Source of the DNA: JAJUJL01 sp041736465
GTDB taxonomy: Bacteria > Chloroflexota > Anaerolineae > Anaerolineales > UBA4823
Length of the DNA stretch: 64,000 nucleotides
Reading direction: 5' to 3'
NCBI GenBank assembly: GCA_041736465.1
Contig: JBGSTO010000266.1
Span: forward strand, 1-64,000
Numbering within the stretch: the stretch's first letter is position 1; each line of letters opens with the position of its first letter. The position numbers were made by a program, and so were the translations under genes. The notes under the pieces are model-generated. The model was given only the letters and a program-made list of their open reading frames with translations. It ran no database searches and was not told the DNA's origin. Positions 25,969 to 33,627 of this stretch are shown here, one piece after another.

Positions 25969-27162
25969 TCAGCGCCCGCCGATTACGGCGATATATGCCG
26001 TGCTCCACTCATGATACGGGATGCACTCCTGGCGTCCGTCGCCGCAGTCTGTGGTCGGCGTCTTCCAGAAGGCGATCTTATCAAAGTTGTTGAAACCGTT
26101 TGTTTCACAACCCGCGTCGGTGAGCAGCGCATTGCCTGTGCAGGCATCGGGCACCGCCGGTACCGAGCCGAACCAGGCAGCCAGGTCGCCTTGCAGCTTC
26201 GGGTTCAGCGAGTGCTCCAACCACTTGTAGGCGCAGTTCGGGTGCGGCGCGTTGATGTGCAGCATGGTGGTATCTGCCCAGCCTGTAGCCCCTTCTACCG
26301 GCACAACGCTGGCAATCGGTTGCGCTTCGAACTGAAGCAGATTTACCTGGAAAGGCCAGGAGGAAGAAGCCACAACGCCTTCGTTCTTGAAGTCGTCCAT
26401 TTGAATGAAAGCGTCGTGCCAGTAGCGCCCGATCAGCGTACGCTGCTGGCGCAGCAGGTTCAGAGCCTCATCGAACTGGGCGCGTGTCAAAGCATAAGGG
26501 TCATTGATGCCCAGCTCTGGCTTATGATGCTTTAGATAAAGGGCTGCATCTGCAATATAGATCGCCCCGTCATATGCCTGGATGCGGCCCTTATTCGACT
26601 GCCCATCAGGCAGGGTCTGTTCCTCGAAAACCACGCTCCAGCTATCAGGCGGCTGGCTCCCAAAAACTTCGCTGTTGTACATCAAGACATTCGGTCCCCA
26701 TTGGTATGGGACTCCGTAATGTTTGCCATCAACGGTGTGCCAGGGAGCGTTTTTCAGGCGCTCATCCACCTTGCTCCACGATGGAATCAAGTCAATACTA
26801 ATCTCCTGAATTTTTCCGGCGGCAATCAAACGATTGCTGGCATCGCCGGATGCCGTCACCAGGTCGAACCCACCTTCGTTCATTAGAGCTACCATCTCGT
26901 CCGATGTCGCAGCCACCTTCACCGTGACCTTGCAGTTAGTGGTGCTTTCAAAATCGGTCACCCAATCATAATTGGGATCAGTCTCGCCGCGTTCGATATA
27001 TCCTGCCCAGGCAACGATGGAGACCTCACCCTCCCCATCTCCAATGGACTGCAAGGGACCGCCGGCAGCGGGTTGCGCCTGTCCTCCCGCACAGGCGCTC
27101 AAGAAAATACTCATCAACAACATGATAATTAACACACGGGGGAATACAGGTTTGGCATTCAC
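25969..27162 (-). CDS. ydcS: YdcS-type polyamine-binding lipoprotein
   Basis: A 397-residue binding protein. GTG at 27162 is chosen over an in-frame start 150 bases upstream because AAGGAGA lies eight bases before it and the lipoprotein signal (FLSAC lipobox) then sits at the N terminus. Stretches such as AWAGYIERGETDPNYDWVT, DLVTASGDASNRLIA, QGRIQAYDGAIYIADAALYL-like KGRIQAYDGAIYIADAALYL and YWHDAFIQMDDFKNEGVVA match E. coli YdcS very closely. YdcS is linked to putrescine uptake. Four Cys in the C-terminal quarter may form disulfides. It is first of the S-T-U-V set and has its own promoter. Confidence 0.9.
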   Translation of the reverse strand: MNAKPVFPRVLIIMLLMSIFLSACAGGQAQPAAGGPLQSIGDGEGEVSIVAWAGYIERGETDPNYDWVTDFESTTNCKVTVKVAATSDEMVALMNEGGFDLVTASGDASNRLIAAGKIQEISIDLIPSWSKVDERLKNAPWHTVDGKHYGVPYQWGPNVLMYNSEVFGSQPPDSWSVVFEEQTLPDGQSNKGRIQAYDGAIYIADAALYLKHHKPELGINDPYALTRAQFDEALNLLRQQRTLIGRYWHDAFIQMDDFKNEGVVASSSWPFQVNLLQFEAQPIASVVPVEGATGWADTTMLHINAPHPNCAYKWLEHSLNPKLQGDLAAWFGSVPAVPDACTGNALLTDAGCETNGFNNFDKIAFWKTPTTDCGDGRQECIPYHEWSTAYIAVIGGR

Positions 27163-27250
27163 AGACTCTCTCCTTTGGCGCGATCGAACCTTACGGGCGC
27201 ATCTTGGCGTGCAGTCACCGCTCTGCACACAGCTTCCCGCAGTACAGGAA

Positions 27251-27278
27251 AGTATAGTAAAAATATCCATATTGTCAA
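27251..27278 (-). promoter_or_regulatory. sigma-70 promoter of the ydcSTUV genes
   Basis: On the minus strand a perfect TTGACA (27273-27278) and TATACT (27251-27256) are 16 bases apart. The start codon lies about 80 bases downstream, leaving an untranslated leader with no evident structure. The spacer is AT-rich, which favours a strong promoter. Confidence 0.72.
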
Positions 27279-27543
27279 GAAGCAAAGGTGCATTTACGAC
27301 ATTCGCGTTCATTTAATAGTAGGAAATATACATGCTTCATCCAGGATATGACCGATCCCGACAATGAAACATGACAGCGACCTTACCCTCAAAGCCTAGC
27401 GTTGCAGTAAGGTAACATTCCGATGCAATTGTGTAACAATATCCATAGTTTCTCGTTTTATCGGTTAACAAATTTGTAAGGTGGTCTCGCACGAAGTCTG
27501 GAAAGCGGGATGACTTCGATCACGAGCAGCGATGCAGATGCTA

Positions 27544-27572
27544 TTGACAATACCTAACAAATATGCTAAGAT
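27544..27572 (+). promoter_or_regulatory. promoter of the riboswitch-controlled gene
   Basis: A perfect TTGACA at 27544-27549 and TAAGAT at 27567-27572 are 17 bases apart. Transcription would start near 27580 and run into the GEMM riboswitch. The 230 bases before it, back to 27313, hold nothing that I recognise. Confidence 0.7.
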
Positions 27573-27651
27573 AATTAAGATTTAGTTATAATACTTAATG
27601 GATACGCAACGATTGCGAAGCTTAACAACCAGAAGATACTAATACTGGCTA

Positions 27652-27730
27652 ACCGATAATGGCAAACCCATCGTGAGGTGGGGACGCAAAGCAAAGGGTC
27701 TATCCACGGATAGATCGCCTGGCTGCCGAA
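27652..27730 (+). ncRNA. cyclic-di-GMP-I (GEMM) riboswitch
   Basis: The conserved GEMM core is present: GGCAAACCC at 27661-27669 and GGGGACGCAAAGC at 27680-27692. A stem follows, CTATCC-AC-GGATAG at about 27700-27713, and the closing strand GCCTGGCTGCCG at 27717-27728. The GGCA/TGCC pairing closes P1. These match the class I c-di-GMP aptamer in order and spacing. The aptamer's 3' closing strand is also the 5' arm of a terminator, so the two folds exclude each other. Ligand binding should free transcription of the gene starting at 27816. Confidence 0.9.
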
Positions 27731-27756
27731 GTAAGCATACACGGCAGCCTTTTTGT
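27721..27756 (+). terminator. expression-platform terminator of the riboswitch
   Basis: GGCTGCCG (27721-27728) pairs perfectly with CGGCAGCC (27742-27749), with a 13-base loop, and is followed by TTTTTG. It is a rho-independent terminator about 60 bases before the gene it controls. Its left arm is shared with the P1 helix of the c-di-GMP aptamer, which predicts an ON switch. Confidence 0.88.
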
Positions 27757-27815
27757 TTATACAGCCACCGGTGACCACCGCACCGGATTATAGAAAGCGT
27801 AGAAGAGGTGTATCG

Positions 27816-28538
27816 ATGAAACAATTTCGCAAGGCAATCACCGCAGCAGTTTTACTGGCACTGCTAACCGTTACCGCCTCCCTGGCAGCTTCCTCCGTGA
27901 TCCTGCAGGGATACCAGATCGACTTCATCGAGGTTGTGAAGGACGGCGATAACACCATTTGGACTTACGCCATCACTGCAGACGGGGATGAGACCTTCGG
28001 GTTGAGCCACTGGACCTTAGATTTGGATCTGGCATGCGGGTATGAGATCGTAGCGCCGGCAGAATCTCCGGCGGGGGTGAATACCTACTTCACACCAGCC
28101 AGCTATGTGCCGCAGAGCGGGCCGAATGCAGGCATTGACATCTGCGCCGGGCTGTATGACTGCCAGGCGGCCTCGTACAATATCGAATATGGGGTTGATG
28201 CGACCACCGGCATATCTGGGATAAAGTTCCAGGAGCCAGATCCCGCCCTTTCCGCCAGTACACCTGGGACACAAATTTTCCAGATCACCGTTGCCAGCAG
28301 CGACCCACGCATTGGCAGCGTGGATGTTGCCATCAAGACCGGCGGCGGTTCCACCGGCTACGAGATTGGCCTCATCGACGGACCGGTGTGCTACCCAACA
28401 GCGCTGACCCTGGCAAATTTGAGCGCCAGCTCCAATACAGGTGGCGTGCTGCTGAGCACCATCCTGATTGCAGCTTTCATCCTGGCTTGCCTTGCGGCAG
28501 TTTTTGGCGCAAAGCTGAGGCTCTCGACTGCGTATTAA
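27816..28538 (+). CDS. secreted, membrane-anchored surface protein under c-di-GMP control
   Basis: A 240-residue protein of no recognised family. ATG at 27816 follows GAAGAGGTG. A signal peptide (AITAAVLLALLTVTASLAAS) covers about residues 7-28. The mature part is acidic, beta-rich and has two pairs of Cys, with repeated Thr/Ser/Gly stretches. Near the C terminus VLLSTILIAAFILACLAAVF is a membrane span followed by a short basic tail, so the protein is anchored at the cell surface. It is a single-gene unit: riboswitch upstream, strong terminator downstream. Control by c-di-GMP points to adhesion, matrix or surface attachment; this is inference. A two-Cys exported fold without enzyme motifs favours a structural role. 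Confidence 0.8.
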   Translation: MKQFRKAITAAVLLALLTVTASLAASSVILQGYQIDFIEVVKDGDNTIWTYAITADGDETFGLSHWTLDLDLACGYEIVAPAESPAGVNTYFTPASYVPQSGPNAGIDICAGLYDCQAASYNIEYGVDATTGISGIKFQEPDPALSASTPGTQIFQITVASSDPRIGSVDVAIKTGGGSTGYEIGLIDGPVCYPTALTLANLSASSNTGGVLLSTILIAAFILACLAAVFGAKLRLSTAY

Positions 28539-28600
28539 TACCTCGGGTTGGCAGCTTCCAGAAATTATCCGCTGCCTGACAACTATATTTTCGAATAAAA

Positions 28601-28645
28601 AGAGGGCTGCAATCTCAACCAGATGATTGCAGCCCTCTTTTTTAT
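28601..28645. terminator. bidirectional rho-independent terminator
   Basis: AGAGGGCTGCAATC (28601-28614) pairs perfectly with GATTGCAGCCCTCT (28625-28638) over 14 base pairs, with TTTTTTAT after it and AAAA before it. It serves the + strand surface-protein gene and the convergent nuclease gene that ends at 28665. Confidence 0.92.
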
Positions 28646-28664
28646 ACGCTTAGCAGTTCATCCA

Positions 28665-31600
28665 CTAGCGGTGTATCTGGATGGAACCGCCTCCCAGGGG
28701 CTGAGCGAAGCCGTTATCGTACACGAGCTGCACACCGGCTCCCTGTCCCTGCCAGATCATCAGGCGGAAGGTATCCGTATCAGCATCGGACACCCACAGC
28801 CGGAAGAAGTAATGCCCGCTCCCGTTGATCGTACCACTGCCCAACATCTCGGCTTGCGCTCCGTCTGGGAAAACCACCAGCCATTCAAATGCCTGGGCTT
28901 TAAAATTCAGATCGCCTTTCTTGAAGTCAAACTCAAGGTTCCCGCGCGGCGACTGTTCACCATCCTTGTACTGCACTTCCAGGCCGAAATTGGCCTTGCC
29001 GGTTGCATCAGGATCAGAAGCCAATGCTCCGGCTGGCGAATCGATCCAGCCGCCAGCAGTGACGAAACCGGCATCCGGATCATAGACGATGACTTCAGCG
29101 CTGTCCACATCGCTCAGCCCGCCGTCGTCAGTGGCGCGGACTGAAACGCTGAAGAAACCAGGCCCTTCCGCCGCGAAGTAATCGACGTGCATGCCCGGGG
29201 TTTCGAAGATGCCGTCGTTATCCAGGTCCCACTCGAAAGTCAGGGGATCGTGGTTCGGATCGGTGGCAGTAGCCATTAGGGTGACATATTCACCCTTACG
29301 CACGAGGTACGGCCCACCTGCGTCCACGGTTGGCGGAGCGTTGAGATCCAGGTCCACAAGCACCGCGTCATGGTCCGAGATGCGGAATTCATCCGGCGCA
29401 AACAGGTCATCGACCTGCGCGGGGCTCTTGAAGTTCGTGTTGTAGTCCAGGACGCTGGGTTCATCCGAGTTGATGTGCCATGCTTCCGTTCCAACCACCT
29501 GAGAAGTGAGATTTGCTGAGCTTAAGGCATAGTCCAGATAGCCCCATTGGCCGTCGAACACATAAGAGTATGCCTGTGACCCACCGAACAATGCCTCCAG
29601 GTTGGTATACGCTCCGGCCTCAATGGCGCGGATCGGATCCTCCTTGGCATAGGAATTCAAGTCGCCGATAATCAGCACGTCGGCATCACCGCTGGCGGTG
29701 GGGTCGGCAGCCAGCCAGGAAACCATTCCCTGTGCAGCCGCCAGGCGGGTCAGGTTGCAGTTCCCCTGCCCATCGCCCAGGTCCGGATCCGATGGCACTG
29801 GAGAAACATTATCTTCACACGATGAACCCTTGGACTTCAGGTGATTGACCACAACCGTCAGGCGCGCACCATTGGACTGCTCGAAGGTCTGCGCCAGAGC
29901 CGGGCGGCTGCGCTGGATCAAGTCAGTAAGGGTGGTGAACAAACCAAAGGCGCCATCGTTGATCACTGCGGTTTGACCCACCGGCGTTACCGCGGCGGGT
30001 TTATACAGCAAGCCCACCTTGATCGCGTCCACACCCAGCGAATAATACTCGCCCGTACCAGCATCGGCATCGATGAAGGCATAGGTGCCGGGAGCTGTAG
30101 CAGCGTTGAGGTAATCCACCAGGGTCTGTAATGTGCTGTCTGCACCGTAGCCATCATTCTCGATCTCGACCACGCCGATGATATCGGCGTTGCTCTTGGT
30201 GATCGCCGCCACCGTTTTCACGGTCTGGCGATCAAACTCGAGCTGGCTTTCCGCGCCGCGGCAGTCGGCATCGGTGCCGCTTGGGTAGCAGCCGGGTGTG
30301 GCGGTGTTTCTGTCATTGAAGGTGTTGAAATAGTTCAACAGGTTCATGCTCGCCACCCTCAAGCTGCCTGCCACCTCAGGCGCTGCGGCTGGGCGCTGGT
30401 TGTCTGCCTGGAAATCAGGCACGCCGCCGCCCATGGCGTTCACCGGGCGCAGACGGTAAGCGTTGGGGCTGGCACTGTTGCCCGCCCATCCATAGGTCAT
30501 CACCCCGACCATGCCGGCAGCGCTATCTCCGCCGCGCAGTGTATTGCTGGCGCTCAGTGGGAAACCACCTCGGGCGAACAATATCGGGTCCGGGTTCTGG
30601 TTGTTCAATTCATCATCGACGATGATCCGGTTCAGGTTATTCGCTGCCTGAATTGCCAGTGCTGGCGCACCCGGTAAAGCCAGGTGGGTGGGCTGGCGCA
30701 GGCGGTCGCCGGAAGACATCACCACCTGTCCAAAACGACCCAACTGGAAGTGTTCGGTGACGTACAGGGTCTGCGGCATGCGTACCAGCATGCCCTCGAA
30801 GCGCTCCAGGTAATCGGTCGACGGGAAAGGCAAGTTCACATCCACCGGCGCCACTGTCGCGGCTTCTCCGCAGCTTTGGATGTTCGAGGCGCTGACCTGT
30901 GTCTGGGCCTGGAACTCACTGGCAGTGCCGCTGACACGCACCACCTGGCCCAGGCTGACGGAATTGAGGTCGCCATTGAATACAAAGATGCCGTCCGATG
31001 TGTTCGCATCTCCGTCTCCGTAGATGTCCTGCAGGTAAAAACCGCGCAAAGCAGGGGATGGACCTTCATAGTCGCCGACGACCACCCCTTGTGTGCTCAC
31101 CGCGCCGGTGATGGCTGCCGCCAATCCACTGCCCTGGATCGCGTAGACAGGGGTGAAAGGCATCAAGCATACCGATCCGGGTGTAAAGCTGAAGCTGTAA
31201 TCAGACGCCATGGCATCCGGGGGATCCAATACATCCGCATCAGATACATTTGCAGCAAACACAGTCACCGTGCACACATCATCGATCGTAAAATCGTTAT
31301 CCGGGTTGAGTGTAAACACAGCGGGTCCACCGCTCACCGCCACGTTCGCTGTGCCGCGCACCCCACTGATCGAGCAGTTGACGCTGAACCAATCACCGGA
31401 GACAACCACATCTTCGCTAAACGTAATCTGGATATCTGTATCTACAGCAATCCCGCCAACCCCGTCAACCGGCAGCGTTGCCGCTACCACAGGCGCCTGG
31501 TCTGCTGCATGCGCGCCCAGGTAGCTGAACGTATTGATCGCATACCCATCCCACTGCACAGCCGGGTCGAATCCATCCGAGCCGACGGGATCGCCAGCCT

Positions 31601-32102
31601 CCACGCTGGATTTCCGCACCAGGGTGTTATCGGCAGTGCTGGTCAAACCGCTTCCCCACTCCGTGACCGGATTAAATCCGATCTGTCCGATGACATCGAT
31701 GATGGTTGTGCCCTTGCGCAGCACGACAGCATCATTGCCGTTGAACCAGCCTGCGCCGTTGGTTTGGTCCGCCTGTGCCAGGATGACTGCCTCCGCACTG
31801 CTCTGCGCCAGGACGAAAACATCTCCATCTGCCACGCTGCCAACAAGATTAATCGTCAACCCTGCGCTGATGTTGCCGTTGAAGTACATCTGAACGTTGT
31901 AGCCACCTGCAGTCAGGTCAACCGCTGCTCCGGTGCCGTTGTAGATCTCCAGCGCCTTGTTATTGCTGCTACCCTCGATGTATTCAGAAAAGAACAGCTC
32001 GCTGGGCGCAGCTCGTACGGTCTGAGGTGCGACCGGAAAGCCAGCCATGATCAGTGTAATCAGCAAGACAGCGGCAAATATTTGTCGGAAGACAGGTTTC
32101 AT
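28665..32102 (-). CDS. large secreted ExeM/NucH-like endonuclease
   Basis: A 1145-residue exported multidomain nuclease. Domains in order are a signal peptide (about 1-31), a lamin-tail domain (EYIEGSSNNKALEIYNGTG), a Big_5-type Ig domain near 210-315, an OB-like domain near 330-420, and an endonuclease/exonuclease/phosphatase domain at about 580-920. The last carries ASMNLLNYF (Asn), EIENDG (metal Glu), NHLKSKG (His), IGDLNSY (Asp/Asn) and SDHDAVLVDL (general-base His). Next are a PKD domain (WDLDNDGIFETPG) and a C-terminal beta domain (VTAGGWIDSPAG). All catalytic residues are kept. AAGGAGA precedes the ATG. It probably degrades extracellular DNA for nutrients or matrix turnover. A 478-codon reverse-strand ORF over it is a shadow. 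Confidence 0.92.
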   Translation of the reverse strand: MKPVFRQIFAAVLLITLIMAGFPVAPQTVRAAPSELFFSEYIEGSSNNKALEIYNGTGAAVDLTAGGYNVQMYFNGNISAGLTINLVGSVADGDVFVLAQSSAEAVILAQADQTNGAGWFNGNDAVVLRKGTTIIDVIGQIGFNPVTEWGSGLTSTADNTLVRKSSVEAGDPVGSDGFDPAVQWDGYAINTFSYLGAHAADQAPVVAATLPVDGVGGIAVDTDIQITFSEDVVVSGDWFSVNCSISGVRGTANVAVSGGPAVFTLNPDNDFTIDDVCTVTVFAANVSDADVLDPPDAMASDYSFSFTPGSVCLMPFTPVYAIQGSGLAAAITGAVSTQGVVVGDYEGPSPALRGFYLQDIYGDGDANTSDGIFVFNGDLNSVSLGQVVRVSGTASEFQAQTQVSASNIQSCGEAATVAPVDVNLPFPSTDYLERFEGMLVRMPQTLYVTEHFQLGRFGQVVMSSGDRLRQPTHLALPGAPALAIQAANNLNRIIVDDELNNQNPDPILFARGGFPLSASNTLRGGDSAAGMVGVMTYGWAGNSASPNAYRLRPVNAMGGGVPDFQADNQRPAAAPEVAGSLRVASMNLLNYFNTFNDRNTATPGCYPSGTDADCRGAESQLEFDRQTVKTVAAITKSNADIIGVVEIENDGYGADSTLQTLVDYLNAATAPGTYAFIDADAGTGEYYSLGVDAIKVGLLYKPAAVTPVGQTAVINDGAFGLFTTLTDLIQRSRPALAQTFEQSNGARLTVVVNHLKSKGSSCEDNVSPVPSDPDLGDGQGNCNLTRLAAAQGMVSWLAADPTASGDADVLIIGDLNSYAKEDPIRAIEAGAYTNLEALFGGSQAYSYVFDGQWGYLDYALSSANLTSQVVGTEAWHINSDEPSVLDYNTNFKSPAQVDDLFAPDEFRISDHDAVLVDLDLNAPPTVDAGGPYLVRKGEYVTLMATATDPNHDPLTFEWDLDNDGIFETPGMHVDYFAAEGPGFFSVSVRATDDGGLSDVDSAEVIVYDPDAGFVTAGGWIDSPAGALASDPDATGKANFGLEVQYKDGEQSPRGNLEFDFKKGDLNFKAQAFEWLVVFPDGAQAEMLGSGTINGSGHYFFRLWVSDADTDTFRLMIWQGQGAGVQLVYDNGFAQPLGGGSIQIHR

Positions 32103-32172
32103 TGCGCTCTTTCTCCTTAATGTGTAATGGGACTTGGAAATATCAAACTGCGAAAATTCTCTACAACATACT

Positions 32173-32203
32173 CCCCAGGCAGATCTTGAAGATCTGCCTG
32201 GGG
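32173..32203 (-). other. 31-base near-perfect palindrome in the nuclease leader
   Basis: CCCCAGGCAGATCTT (32173-32187) is the exact reverse complement of 32189-32203, with one base at the centre, so 15 pairs can form. No U-tract follows on the minus strand. It lies between the nuclease promoter and its start codon, where it could protect the mRNA 5' end or bind a dimeric protein. Confidence 0.7.
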
Positions 32204-32248
32204 AACCTGATCCTTCAGGTAGAACTGCATCCCTCCAACGACATCTTT

Positions 32249-32277
32249 ATTGTAGATGAGACCTTACAAAAATGCAA
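32249..32277 (-). promoter_or_regulatory. promoter of the secreted nuclease gene
   Basis: On the minus strand TTGCAT (32272-32277) and TACAAT (32249-32254) are 17 bases apart. Transcription would begin near 32243, giving a leader of about 140 bases that contains the 32173-32203 palindrome. Confidence 0.6.
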
Positions 32278-32398
32278 GCTTATAGCCGATATTTAGTAAA
32301 TCTCCGTTGCAGAACAATATAAACGAATACTCATGCTGTATGGTTAAGGATTTGGTAAAATGTTGTTAAATTCTCAGATTCTCTTTTCAGGAGTCCTT

Positions 32399-32932
32399 GT
32401 GGCTAAATCCAGACCAGCAGTATACGGGCGTATCGCCCAATCATTTCACTGGCTGAGCGCTGCGCTCATACTGATCATGGCACCCATGGGTCTGATCATG
32501 GTGCGTATGGCAGATAGTACTCTGCGCAACAGCCTGTACCGTGTTCATGTGACAATCGGAATGCTGGTGGTCGTGTTGACCCTGGCGCGCCTGGTGTGGG
32601 CTTTTCTCGAGTCACAACCAGACTCCCCTGCAGGGATCCAGGGCAGACACGTGTGGCTCTATAAAGGTGTTCATTACCTCTTTTATGTCATCCTGTTTGC
32701 CCTGGGAAGCACAGGCGCTGGCATGCTGCTCATAAGCGGTATTGGCTTGTTCCCAGGCAACGTCACACCGCAGGCGATCACACAAGGAATTCTGCCTCAA
32801 TCCGGGCACATGCTCATGTCGCGAATTTTCATGGCGCTGCTGGCTGCACACTTATTTGGCATCTTCCAGTATCAATTTACTAAAGAAGATGTGCTGAACC
32901 GGATGGGCCTGAAACTTGGAATGGGTAAATAA
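32399..32932 (+). CDS. cytochrome b561-type membrane protein
   Basis: A 177-residue four-helix membrane protein. GTG at 32399 is preferred because CAGGAG lies six bases before it. Haem-ligand histidines expected of bacterial b561 are seen in IAQSFHWLSAALI, LYRVHVTIGML, YKGVHYLFYVI and LLAAHLFGIFQYQF, one per helix. The family passes electrons from quinol or accepts them on the periplasmic side. It stands next to an acyltransferase gene five bases downstream, an unusual pairing with no clear joint role. Confidence 0.88.
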   Translation: MAKSRPAVYGRIAQSFHWLSAALILIMAPMGLIMVRMADSTLRNSLYRVHVTIGMLVVVLTLARLVWAFLESQPDSPAGIQGRHVWLYKGVHYLFYVILFALGSTGAGMLLISGIGLFPGNVTPQAITQGILPQSGHMLMSRIFMALLAAHLFGIFQYQFTKEDVLNRMGLKLGMGK

Positions 32933-32937
32933 TTTCA

Positions 32938-33552
32938 ATGGCAAACTTGCAGCCCCGATCTAGAGAACTGCAGCCGAAAGAGCAAGCCACACCACAGCAG
33001 CGCCTGGCGCGCACCCTCACCCGGCTGGTGGGCTGGAAAGTAGAAATCGCCCAGCAGCCGCCGGATAAATGCGTGATCATCGGCGCTCACCATACCAGCA
33101 ATTGGGATTTCTTTGCTGCTCTGGCGCTGAAATTCTCCTCCAACCTTAAGATCAATTTCCTCATGAAGGACAGTCTATTTCATGGGCCGCTGGGTTGGAT
33201 GGCGAATCACCTGGGCGGAATACCTGTAAACCGGGGAATGCGCACCAACCTGGTAGATCAAATCACCGAACAATTTAAACGCAGCCCTGTCTTACGCATC
33301 GCCATGTCACCCGAAGGTACGCGCAAGCAAACCACGCATTGGAAGACAGGCTTCTATTACATTGCCTTGGGAGCCAAAGTCCCCATTGTGATGGGCTACG
33401 CTGATTACCTGCGTAAGATCGTTGGTCTGGGGCCTGAGCTGCTTCCCAGCGGAGATATCCGCGCTGATTTCACCATCATTCAGGATTTTTACCGCAGTAT
33501 TACCGCCAGGTATCCCCACAAAGCCAGCCAGGTAGCTCTGCTGAACCCGTAA
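32938..33552 (+). CDS. lysophospholipid/glycerol-phosphate acyltransferase, PlsC-like
   Basis: A 204-residue acyltransferase. The catalytic HX4D motif is HHTSNWD near residue 44, and the phosphate-binding EGTR motif is MSPEGTRKQTTHWKTGFY. A middle block, GGIPVNRGM, is the third family motif. It likely transfers an acyl group to a lysophospholipid at the membrane. Length is short but normal for this clade. It ends 75 bases before a convergent gene, with no clear terminator between them. Confidence 0.85.
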   Translation: MANLQPRSRELQPKEQATPQQRLARTLTRLVGWKVEIAQQPPDKCVIIGAHHTSNWDFFAALALKFSSNLKINFLMKDSLFHGPLGWMANHLGGIPVNRGMRTNLVDQITEQFKRSPVLRIAMSPEGTRKQTTHWKTGFYYIALGAKVPIVMGYADYLRKIVGLGPELLPSGDIRADFTIIQDFYRSITARYPHKASQVALLNP

Positions 33553-33627
33553 CCACGCTTCCGGATTCATAAATACAGGCATGGACTGGGCAGATAATTC
33601 AGGCAGAACAGACCGTGATCAAATAAT

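Noticed and set aside
25969..27312. longer start for the YdcS-type gene at 27312
   Set aside because: The extension would put about 50 residues before the lipoprotein signal and would begin upstream of the likely promoter; GTG at 27162 has a good ribosome site.
30684..32120. 478-codon + strand ORF
   Set aside because: It is antisense to the nuclease gene, whose opposite frame has a signal peptide, full domains and catalytic residues. The + strand product has no recognisable motif and shows the composition of a shadow.
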